Shown in pieces: positions 56,765 to 64,000 of a DNA stretch of 64,000 nt (position 1 is the first letter of the stretch; each line of letters begins with the position of its first letter). The stretch covers positions 94,385-158,384 of the forward strand of contig JAJQEF010000003.1 in assembly GCA_021201795.1 (NCBI GenBank), in the 5' to 3' direction. Below the pieces are notes generated by a model that worked only from the letters and a program-made list of their open reading frames with translations, did no database searches and was not told where the DNA came from. Source of the DNA: Rikenellaceae bacterium (lineage in GTDB: Bacteria > Bacteroidota > Bacteroidia > Bacteroidales > Rikenellaceae). A program made the translations under genes and the position numbers.

Positions 56765-57898
56765 ATGGAACCATTTAAAAATATGTACAACGAGCAGTTT
56801 TTAGAGAGATTTACTAAGGACCTGAAACTTGTTATACCTGATTTTGATGCCCACGGATTTATATCTCGGGTAATGGACGATAATTGGGAAAACCGAGAAC
56901 TTAAACAACGCTGCGCACATATTACCACGATCCTGAGAAAGTTTTTACCAGCCGATTACAAAGAGGCTATCGCTAAAATACTCGAGCTACTGGACCATAT
57001 CGAAAGCATACATCCTCGCTTTTCGGAAATAGACGACAAGAAATTCGGTTTAACTTTGGAGTACGGGATGATTCTGGATAATTATGTAGAACAATACGGG
57101 TTGGACGATTACGAAACCTCTGTCGCAGCAATAGAAAAGATTACTCAGTTTACAAGCTGCGAGTTTGTAGCCCATTCATTTATCAGAAAATATCCGGACA
57201 AAATGATGAAGCAAATGCTGTTTTGGTCTACGCACGAACATTGGGGTGTGAGACGGCTTGCATCCGAAGGCTGCCGTCCGCGTTTGCCTTGGGCGATGGC
57301 GTTGCCGGATTTGAAAAAAGATACTTCGCCGATCATCCCGATTCTGGAAAATCTTAAAAACGATCCGTCGAGATTCGTACGGTTGAGTGTAGCCAATAAT
57401 CTGAACGATATTGCGAAAGATAATCCCGAAACAGTGATCGATATTGTGAAAAGATGGCAGGGAGAATCGGAAGAAGTAGATTGGATCATCAAACACGGCT
57501 GTCGTACACTTTTAAAACAAGGTAATCCGGAAGTGATGCAGTTGTTTGGTTTGGGTGCTGTTAAAAATGTCAGTATCAAAGATTTTCAGATTTCAACTCC
57601 CGAAGTTAATGTTGGAGATTCGTTAGTGTTTAGTTTTAACCTATTGAATAATAATAACCAAAAAACTAAAATACGACTTGAATACTCAATTTACTACCGA
57701 AAAGCGAATGGAGCGTTGACAAAGAAAGTTCATAAGATAAGCGAAAAATATTATGCTTGTAATTCAACTACACCAATAACCCGGAAACACTCTTTTAAAG
57801 TAGTTACCACAAGAAAATTTCATTCCGGTCTTCACCAGGTTGCTATTATAATCAACGGAAAAGAATTTGAGAAGCATGATTTCGAACTGATTGAGTGA
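56765..57898 (+). CDS. DNA alkylation repair protein (AlkD-like HEAT repeats) with C-terminal extension
   Basis: 377 residues. Residues about 1-260 are helical repeats of the AlkD/ALK superfamily (FWSTHEHWGVRRLASEG, PSRFVRLSVANNLNDIAKD, VDWIIKHGCRTLLKQG), which remove alkylated bases or bind damaged DNA. Residues about 265-377 form a beta-rich domain (SIKDFQISTPEVNVGDSLVF) not found in the small AlkD. Not linked to an operon. Confidence 0.85.
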   Translation: MEPFKNMYNEQFLERFTKDLKLVIPDFDAHGFISRVMDDNWENRELKQRCAHITTILRKFLPADYKEAIAKILELLDHIESIHPRFSEIDDKKFGLTLEYGMILDNYVEQYGLDDYETSVAAIEKITQFTSCEFVAHSFIRKYPDKMMKQMLFWSTHEHWGVRRLASEGCRPRLPWAMALPDLKKDTSPIIPILENLKNDPSRFVRLSVANNLNDIAKDNPETVIDIVKRWQGESEEVDWIIKHGCRTLLKQGNPEVMQLFGLGAVKNVSIKDFQISTPEVNVGDSLVFSFNLLNNNNQKTKIRLEYSIYYRKANGALTKKVHKISEKYYACNSTTPITRKHSFKVVTTRKFHSGLHQVAIIINGKEFEKHDFELIE

Positions 57899-57953
57899 TA
57901 TACCTGAACAACCGTAAACAAAGATGTAATAAGGGCCTTTATTCCTTGCCTGA

Positions 57954-58338
57954 TCATTTTTTTGCAACCGCTAACTGTTCATTCGAAGCGGTAAAGTTAT
58001 TAGCTTTGGCAACAGATTTATGAAATGAGATATAACGGAAGCCAGCGTTCCGTAATAATAAATCGATGCCTGTAACAGAGTGTCCTTTTTCATTTAATAA
58101 TTCAGCATAAAAGTCCGGGTCCGCAGACCAAGTCTAATAATTCAGATTTATCCGGGATGTGCGAGTCGATAAAATTTACCGTGCTGGTAATGTAATATAA
58201 ACACCTTGAAGCCACATCTGATTCCGTGTTAAGGTGCTCCGTGAGCATCTGCTTACGGATGTGTGGATCGAGCCAGATATTATGCTCGGATTTTTCGTAT
58301 AATTCCGGTCTTGATGATTTGATATTTTTTAATAGCAT
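57954..58338 (-). pseudogene. SAM-dependent methyltransferase, internal deletion and frameshift
   Basis: The N-terminus (MLLKNIKSSRPELYEKSEHNIWLDPHI) leads into SAM motif I, LLDLVCGPG, where the second Gly of the usual LDLGCGPG is Val. One extra T then shifts the frame. Corrected, it goes on as LYAELLNEKGHSVTGID, and then passes directly into LLLRNAGFRYISFHKSVAKA, which looks like the C-terminal end of the family. About 120 or more codons of the fold are missing. A dead gene. Confidence 0.75.
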
Positions 58339-58392
58339 AGGGGATCTCCAAAGTTAAATTCTATATAATAACATCAGAGGGTGTAATGGAAA

Positions 58393-58844
58393 TTACAATC
58401 TCAAACGCATAGCGGTGTATGGGATATTTTCGAATCCGAGTTTCTCATACAATCCTGTGCCTTCTTCTGTGGCATACAGATCGATAAATGATAATCTTCT
58501 TTTCCGTCCTTCTTCTATCATGGCAGATATCAGAGCTTTACCGTATCCTTTTTTCCTGTGTTCGGGATAGGTAGGATATTCAGTAACGTTCCTGTCATCC
58601 CCTCTATTGCGAATCCGTTGGCAGGCATTTCGTTAATTACCATAAAACCGACGGATGCAATTGTATCCGCTTCTTTTACGGCAAGACAAACAAAATCGTT
58701 CAACGGAATATGTTTCTCAAAATATGACCGAAGATTTGCGATCAAGGTTTCAAGATTTTCCTGCGGCATATGGGAATCGTTGGCGAAATAATCCAGTCGC
58801 GATTTTATTAATAGTTCGATATCGGTTATTTTTTCAATATTCAT
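58393..58844 (-). pseudogene. GNAT-family N-acetyltransferase, one frameshift
   Basis: N-terminal part MNIEKITDIELLIKSRLDYF to GMTGTLLN is followed, after a -1 slip at about 58575, by PTYPEHRKKGYGKALI (acetyl-CoA-binding motif A) and DLYATEEGTGLYEKLGFEN, ending at 58393. Restored length about 150 residues, normal for GNAT. A single missing base is the only fault, so it may be an assembly error. Confidence 0.8.
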
Positions 58845-58997
58845 TATAGCTGTTGTTATATTGCAAAAGTAATAAAATGTATTTATCGAAGATTATCTCT
58901 GCACATTCCTTCGAATAAAACCTATATCTTTATACCATATACAGAATAAGTTCATATCTGCCGGATATGAGATACGCATTATAATAGAGTGTAAAGT

Positions 58998-59363
58998 ATG
59001 GATACAAAAATTAAAAATTACGACAATTTTTTCTTCCCTGCGGAGAACTATGAGGAGAGTGTAAAATTTTACTCGGATGTATTGGGATTGGAAAAGAAAT
59101 TCGAGTTCAAAAAACAAGGTATGGTCGCTTTTAAGGTTGGCGATGAGGAACCCGCCATTATTTTGAAAGACATAACAAAAATGCCGGATGCGCAGCCTGC
59201 CATATGGATCGAGGTAGAAGACGCAAAAGTTCTTTATGATAAACTGAAAATGAAAGGTGTTAAATTCGTTTCCGAGCCGTTTCGTATTCGTACAGGTTGG
59301 GCTGTCGAGTTTACTGATCCTTCGGGAAACAGATTGGGATTTACTGATTATAAAAATCAATAA
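58998..59363 (+). CDS. VOC/glyoxalase-family protein
   Basis: 121 residues, two beta-alpha-beta-beta-beta modules (FFPAENYEESVKFYSDVLGL at the start of the first; AVEFTDPSGNRLGFTD at the end). Could be a metal-dependent dioxygenase or a drug-binding protein; substrate unknown. A VOC gene follows 2 bp downstream. Confidence 0.85.
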   Translation: MDTKIKNYDNFFFPAENYEESVKFYSDVLGLEKKFEFKKQGMVAFKVGDEEPAIILKDITKMPDAQPAIWIEVEDAKVLYDKLKMKGVKFVSEPFRIRTGWAVEFTDPSGNRLGFTDYKNQ

Positions 59364-59365
59364 AC

Positions 59366-59749
59366 ATGAAGTTCAAGGATCTATCCATTACGTTCCACAC
59401 CGATAAAACCGAAGAGTGTGTCGATTTTTACAGAAAATATTTTCAGACGAAGGTAGCCTTCGATGATGGGGAATGGTATGTTGTTATCCGCCTTGAAACT
59501 GAAACGGATACACTGCCGATATATCTGTCGTTCCAGGGAGATGGCAAGTATTACGACAGGGAGAAATTTACGGGTGGTATTACTTGTTGTCACCAAATGC
59601 AGCAATCAGGGGTTTCTTTTTGTGAAGATATTACCGATCACGAATGGGGAGATCGTGCGTTCAGCATAAAAGATCCGATTGGTAATATACTCTATATTTA
59701 TTCCGACCGGGAACTCCATGAAAAATATAAATATGCGGTAAAAGAATAG
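59366..59749 (+). CDS. VOC/glyoxalase-family protein, second in tandem
   Basis: 127 residues (SITFHTDKTEECVDFYRKYF; DHEWGDRAFSIKDPIGNILYIY). The middle reads FTGGITCCHQMQQ; relatives usually have a strand of about ten residues between GGIT and the following helix, so a small in-frame deletion is possible. Probably co-transcribed with the preceding gene. Confidence 0.8.
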   Translation: MKFKDLSITFHTDKTEECVDFYRKYFQTKVAFDDGEWYVVIRLETETDTLPIYLSFQGDGKYYDREKFTGGITCCHQMQQSGVSFCEDITDHEWGDRAFSIKDPIGNILYIYSDRELHEKYKYAVKE

Positions 59750-59818
59750 ATATTGTATATCTGGTATACGATAAGTCTGTCGAAAAATCAATAACTTTAA
59801 ACATTAAAAGAAACCATC

Positions 59819-60451
59819 ATGAAGTACATCGACATGGAAAACTGGAGCAGAAAGGAACATTTCTCTTTCTTCTATAAAATGGATTACCCGCAATATAATA
59901 TATGTATGGATCTGGATGTGACAGATTTTCTTGCTTTTACGAAAAAGCGGGAGCTGTCGTTTTATTATTCCATGATTTATGCCGTAACCCGTATTGCGAA
60001 TGATGTTAAAAATTTTAAATACCGGATTCGGGATGGAAAAGTTGTATTGCACGACACTATTCATCCTTCCTTCACGGGAATTGATGACAGAGTTTCCGAT
60101 GATCTGTTTAAAATGGTTACCGTGGATTATATCGATTCGGTTACTGCATTTGTGCAGGAAGCTCAAAAAGAAAGCGAAGATCAGAAATACTATTTTGACC
60201 CTCAAAAACTAATCGGGAGGGACGACTTGATTTACATAACATGTATTCCATGGATATCGTTTACACACCTGTCGCACACCATTTCATTAAACAGGGACGA
60301 TGCCGTACCCCGGATATCTTGGGGTAAATATTATAAGCGTGGCGATAAAGTATTATTACCCTTTTCAGTTCAGGTTCATCACGCGTTGGCAGACGGTATC
60401 CATGTAGGGCGGTATGTCGAAAAGTTGCAGGATTACCTGAATAATGTTTAG
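59819..60451 (+). CDS. CatA-like acetyltransferase (chloramphenicol acetyltransferase family)
   Basis: 210 residues, the usual CAT length. The catalytic motif QVHHALADGIHVGRYVEKL corresponds to the HHxxxDG active site of CAT; PWISFTHLSHT matches the substrate region. It may acetylate chloramphenicol or another hydroxyl substrate; many such chromosomal proteins are not resistance enzymes. Confidence 0.88.
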   Translation: MKYIDMENWSRKEHFSFFYKMDYPQYNICMDLDVTDFLAFTKKRELSFYYSMIYAVTRIANDVKNFKYRIRDGKVVLHDTIHPSFTGIDDRVSDDLFKMVTVDYIDSVTAFVQEAQKESEDQKYYFDPQKLIGRDDLIYITCIPWISFTHLSHTISLNRDDAVPRISWGKYYKRGDKVLLPFSVQVHHALADGIHVGRYVEKLQDYLNNV

Positions 60452-60815
60452 TTGTGATATTAATAGCGAACAAATTGCGGAGAAGATAGGGCACCCAATC
60501 TGGGACGCATTACGGTATGCCGAATCAATGGAGTCCGGATCGTGAATTATTGGCTGTTTAACAATCCGCATAACGATAATCATGGTATGTCGTTCTACGG
60601 GTAAAGAAAAAAGAAATTCAATTGCAAATATTGCGGGCACGAGAGGGCTAAACACCAGTTGTGCGGTTCTTGGGAGGAAAGAAATACCCGATAAAATGTT
60701 GGATGGTTTTCCATCTCTCTGGAATCGAGAAACTGAAACTAAGGCATTTTGTCATCCGTTTGTAAATATAAATACCGTGATTGCCCGCTATCAGTGTAAG
60801 AACTTATTTACACTC
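60452..60815. other. Intergenic region between convergent CAT-like and GH13 genes
   Basis: 364 bp. Open frames on either strand do not look like known proteins. A short string (CDINSEQIAEKIGHPIWDAL) at about 60451-60510 could be debris of a gene. No terminator of good quality seen. Confidence 0.3.
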
Positions 60816-62636
60816 TCATTGACCCGTATTTTGAAATTCGATGACCATATTCGTTCGTGGTTCCACTACATATTCCACACCTATCTCGATCTGGTTGCCG
60901 CTTATGATATCGATGCCTTTGCGATAACCTCTGGTTCGCTCCACGAAACGCTCCCAATCGATCGCTACCGGTTTTTCGGAGGCATTTATGAATATCATAA
61001 CGGAATTATCGGCAGTGTAACGGAAATAACAGTATGTAGCACCGTCAGGAAGAAAATGCATGGTATTACCGTAATGGACTGCTTCGCTATTCCTGCGCCA
61101 ATTAAAGAGTTTACGGGCATGTTCATATATATCCCTTTCCTCAGGACTTAGACCTTTACCCGCGAAAAAATCTTTTTTATCGTCATTCCAGCCTCCAGGA
61201 AAATCTATCCGGTGTCCCGAGTCGCCGGCCGCCAGATTGTTCGAACGAAACCCGAATTCGGTTCCGTAATAAATCTGTGGGATTCCCCGCATGGTTGCCA
61301 GCATAGTGAATCCGGCTTTTATTTTGCCGATGTTGCCTTCGACATTATCGTCGAACCGCGGAATATCATGATTGTCGAGGAATATCATAAGACTGCGCGG
61401 GTCGGTGTAGAGGAAATCGTGGGCTACGGCTTCGTAGATTAGATTCATGCCGGCGTCCCATTCGGAACGGGGATCTTTGAGTCCCGCGTTAATGGCTTCC
61501 TGTAACGGGAAGTCCATTATACTGGGTAGGTTCGAGCAGTATCCGTCAGGGTTAACTTTCTTTCCGTCCCAATAGGAAACTATTGCTGGTGAGGAGTGCC
61601 AGCATTCCGCTACGATGTTTATATTCGGGTACTCTTCCTTTAGGGCCTTCGTCCATTTAGCCGCTGCATACTTATCGTTGTATGGGAAGGTGTCGACCCG
61701 CAGTCCGTCGAGACCAGCCCATTCCATCCACCATACGTAGACCTGTATGAAATACTGCAACACGAAGGGATACTCTAAACCGATATCGGGCATATTCTTG
61801 TCGAACCATCCGTCGATGGTCCTTTTCATATCTTCGGAAGATAAGTTAGGATCTATTATAGATACCAGACGGTATGTCGAGGTTATATCTTTCTGGCGGA
61901 TATGCACCCAATTCTTGAACGGCAGGTCTTTCATCCACCAATGGGCCATGCCGCAATGGTTTAGTACAACATCCATAATTACCTTCAGCCCTTTTTTATG
62001 GGCCTTTTCCACAAGTTGGCGATAAAGCTCATTGTTTCCGTAGCGAGGATCGGTCTGGTAATAATCTGCGCATGCGTAACCGTGATAAGAAGCCTTATGT
62101 TCGTTGTCAAGTTGGAACGGAGTAATCCATAAGGTGGTAACGCCTAACTGTTCCAGATAGTTAAGATGGTCTATTATGCCTTGCAGGTTACCTCCGTGAC
62201 GTCCCAGTGCATCCGTGCGGTCTTCCGCCTCAGCGATATCCGTCGGAACTTCTTGGTTGTTTGCCCCGCGCGCGAATCTGTCTGGCATTATAAGGTATAT
62301 TACGTCGGATGAATCATAACTTTTTCGGAGGGCGGATTTTTCGCTTCGCTCCAATATTTCATATTTGAAACTTATGGATCGTCCATCTTTTTTAAGAATA
62401 AACTCATATAGTCCAGCTTCGGCGGCGGGTGATATTTCGATATCGGCAAAAAGATAATTGGGGCTGTCGGCGGGATAGATTTCTCCTATAGTCACATTAG
62501 AATTTACGGACTCTAAAGCGTATGAGCCTACATTTTCGCCATAGATCATCAGTTGCAGCGGAGTAACCATTCCCGTCCACCAACATGGCGGTTCAATACG
62601 TTCGATATTTAGTTCGTAGTTTGGTATTTCCTTCAT
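60816..62636 (-). CDS. GH13 alpha-amylase-family enzyme (neopullulanase/cyclomaltodextrinase-like)
   Basis: About 606 residues from the ATG at 62636 (a GTG at 62645 is possible). N-terminal beta domain (Cyc-maltodext_N type; about 1-110), then the barrel with MDVVLNHCG, GLRVDTFPYND (nucleophile Asp), NIVAECWH (acid/base Glu) and FLDNHDIPR (third Asp), and a C-terminal beta domain. It cleaves alpha-1,4/1,6 glucans or cyclodextrins. Unlike SusA, no signal peptide is visible, so it appears cytoplasmic. It starts 13 bp after the SDR gene, probably in one transcript. Confidence 0.92.
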   Translation of the reverse strand: MKEIPNYELNIERIEPPCWWTGMVTPLQLMIYGENVGSYALESVNSNVTIGEIYPADSPNYLFADIEISPAAEAGLYEFILKKDGRSISFKYEILERSEKSALRKSYDSSDVIYLIMPDRFARGANNQEVPTDIAEAEDRTDALGRHGGNLQGIIDHLNYLEQLGVTTLWITPFQLDNEHKASYHGYACADYYQTDPRYGNNELYRQLVEKAHKKGLKVIMDVVLNHCGMAHWWMKDLPFKNWVHIRQKDITSTYRLVSIIDPNLSSEDMKRTIDGWFDKNMPDIGLEYPFVLQYFIQVYVWWMEWAGLDGLRVDTFPYNDKYAAAKWTKALKEEYPNINIVAECWHSSPAIVSYWDGKKVNPDGYCSNLPSIMDFPLQEAINAGLKDPRSEWDAGMNLIYEAVAHDFLYTDPRSLMIFLDNHDIPRFDDNVEGNIGKIKAGFTMLATMRGIPQIYYGTEFGFRSNNLAAGDSGHRIDFPGGWNDDKKDFFAGKGLSPEERDIYEHARKLFNWRRNSEAVHYGNTMHFLPDGATYCYFRYTADNSVMIFINASEKPVAIDWERFVERTRGYRKGIDIISGNQIEIGVEYVVEPRTNMVIEFQNTGQ

Positions 62637-62649
62637 AGCCGTCACGATA

Positions 62650-63543
62650 TTAATGTCCGCTTAATCCGCCTGTTACTCCATAAACCTCTCCGGTTACGTA
62701 GGTGGCCTCGTTGGAGGCAAGGAAGACGTAAACTCCCGATAGTTCTACGGGTTGGGCGGGCCTTTTGAACGGCGTATCGAGCCCGTGGCTGGATATCCAC
62801 TCGTCGGGGTTGCCTCCCGATATTTCAAGCGGCGTCCATACTGGGCCGGGACATACGGAATTCACACGGATACCTTTGTCGATAAGTTGTTTCGACAGAC
62901 CTATACTGAAGGCTACTACAGCCGATTTCGACGCAGCGTAATCCAGCAGCATCTTGTTCGGAGTATAGTATTCCGCGGAGGCTGTAAATATTATCGACGC
63001 TCCTTCTGGAAGTAACGGAACAGCGGCCCGAGACATGAACATGGGTGCGAACACATTTACTTCGAAGGTATGGTGTATCTGTTCGGCGGTGATATCGGCG
63101 ATATCCAATTGAGCGGTTTGTACCGCGGCGTTGAGAACGAGAATATCGAGTCCACCGAGTTTTTCCGACGCTTCATTCACGGCTTTTTCACACTCCTGTT
63201 CATGGCGGAGGTCACCGGGAAGCAGAACTGCTTCTGTTCCTTCTTTTGCTAGAAGAGAGGCCAACGATCGTGCGTCCTGCTCTTCCTGCGGAAGGTATGT
63301 TATTGCTACAGAAGCTCCCTCGCGCGCGTAGGCTATGGTGACGGCTCGACCTATACCCGAATCGCCTCCGGTGATAAGCGCACGTCGTCCTTTAAGCCGT
63401 CCGCATCCTACATAGCTCTGCTCGCCGCAATCAGGAACCGGAACCATTTTCGATTCGATTCCCGGCGGTTGCTGCTTTTGCATCGGGAACTTTTTATAAT
63501 GGTATAAGGTTTGGGGATTGCTAAGTTTTGTATTGCGTTCCAT
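62650..63543 (-). CDS. SDR-family oxidoreductase (GSP39/YghA type), second copy
   Basis: 297 residues, same length and layout as the SDR at 21907: extension [37 protein letters not shown], catalytic TASAEYYTP Ser and YAASK. The two are paralogs with conserved N-terminal extensions; the function is probably general stress response. Divergent enough not to be a recent duplication. Confidence 0.92.
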   Translation of the reverse strand: MERNTKLSNPQTLYHYKKFPMQKQQPPGIESKMVPVPDCGEQSYVGCGRLKGRRALITGGDSGIGRAVTIAYAREGASVAITYLPQEEQDARSLASLLAKEGTEAVLLPGDLRHEQECEKAVNEASEKLGGLDILVLNAAVQTAQLDIADITAEQIHHTFEVNVFAPMFMSRAAVPLLPEGASIIFTASAEYYTPNKMLLDYAASKSAVVAFSIGLSKQLIDKGIRVNSVCPGPVWTPLEISGGNPDEWISSHGLDTPFKRPAQPVELSGVYVFLASNEATYVTGEVYGVTGGLSGH

Positions 63544-64000
63544 ATACTATAAATTTAAAATATCAAGATATGGATCTGAAAAACAAAAATAATACCATGA
63601 GGATCATCTGTATAGTTAACTTATTCAGTGCTATTGTAATAGCAGAGATTTCTTAATTTTCGATTATTTATATTCTATAAAGGCTGTGTTGCAGTGGTAC
63701 ATTAAAAATTAGGAAGTTGTGAACCGCTACCGAACACATGGAATATCTTTTGCTCCTAAAAGAAAAAAACGGAAAGTTATAGAAAAAAGCAGCATCGTTC
63801 ACACCGTATTTCGGTATTTATCTGAAAACGGGCGAATTCGGGTCAATGAGTTAAAAAGATAAAAATTTAACTGTAAACCGATGATCCTAATCCTGAAAAG
63901 AAATGTCAAGGCGATTCCCCAAAAATAAAAAATTCATAGATATAAATGGGGTTGCAAGTCCCCATACAAAAGCTATTCTGTAATTATCAATGTCTTGTGT
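63544..64000. other. Non-coding end of the window
   Basis: 457 bp. A GTG-started 47-codon frame at 63719-63862 (VNRYRTHGISFAPKRKKRKV) is strongly basic but unrecognised. A hairpin ATGGGG / CCCCAT lies at about 63948-63966. No tRNA and no insertion-sequence end can be shown. Confidence 0.3.

Noticed and set aside
59366..59749. VOC protein as a pseudogene because of a missing strand
   Set aside because: The frame is intact and the suspected ten-residue gap rests only on memory of relatives, so it is kept as a gene with a remark.
60582..61151. Plus-strand open frame of 189 codons
   Set aside because: Most of it is antisense to the GH13 gene, no family motif is visible and the part outside GH13 has poor composition.
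63719..63862. 47-codon basic ORF as a small protein or transposase fragment
   Set aside because: GTG start directly after a stop, no recognisable motif, and no repeat or IS end beside it.
63948..63966. T-arm-like hairpin (GGGGTTGCAAGTCCCC) suggesting a tRNA
   Set aside because: The loop has the wrong length and no acceptor, D or anticodon arm fits around it.

Overview
The window looks like chromosomal DNA of a member of the Bacteroidota, most likely order Bacteroidales. The grounds are: Bacteroidetes-type promoters (TTTG, about 19 nt, TAnnTTTG); two fimbrillin-like lipoproteins; a hybrid two-component system (HTCS); a sigma-54 regulator-LptE-TPR-SecG gene order; and glycosidase families GH2, GH13, GH28, GH29, GH43, GH97 and PL11. 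There is no SusC/SusD pair, no insertion sequence, no CRISPR array, no rRNA and no tRNA that I can support. Genus cannot be fixed by eye.

Layout. 0-4.6 kb: end of a TonB-dependent receptor, then a LytS-type kinase and LytTR regulator. 4.8-8.6 kb: PseB and PseC (first two steps of pseudaminic-acid-type sugar synthesis), a Wzz-like protein and a convergent low-molecular-weight tyrosine phosphatase. 8.9-15.8 kb: DUF4491 membrane protein, envelope housekeeping operon (sigma-54 regulator, LptE, TPR protein, SecG), a rhamnogalacturonan lyase fused to a YesU-like DUF1961 domain, and DNA polymerase IV. 15.8-19.7 kb: two tandem fimbrillin-like lipoproteins. 20-24.7 kb: stress genes (manganese catalase, broken FAD oxidoreductase, SDR) and an ABC exporter. 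25-34 kb: small secreted and lipoproteins, a broken tyrosine phosphatase, a partly broken ligase cassette, AraC regulator, porin and acetate transporter, plus two copies of a long structured RNA (minus strand near 24.7-25.0 kb, plus strand near 32.4-32.8 kb). 34-43 kb: an HTCS interrupted by a stop, GH2 and GH28. 43-56 kb: an L-fucose regulon in which an AraC regulator sits between an oxidative fucose catabolic operon (aldo/keto reductase, alcohol dehydrogenase, lactonase-like amidohydrolase, FucP, mutarotase) and a glycosidase operon (GH43, GH97, two GH29 fucosidases). 56.8-63.5 kb: alkylation repair, broken methyltransferase and acetyltransferase, two VOC proteins, a CAT-like acetyltransferase, GH13 and a second stress-type SDR.

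Two patterns stand out. First, the two RNA copies share order, spacing and three mutually complementary segments that change together between copies, so the middle segment can pair with either the 5' or the 3' segment: a candidate bistable RNA family. Second, ten genes between 21 and 59 kb are interrupted by in-frame stops, single-base indels (often in A, T or C runs) or internal deletions, while the first 20 kb shows none. The deletions and substitutions point to real decay; the homopolymer indels could also be assembly errors. A shared 29-bp inverted-repeat motif links the fucose AraC/catabolic intergenic region to the promoter of the glycosidase operon, giving a concrete regulon prediction.
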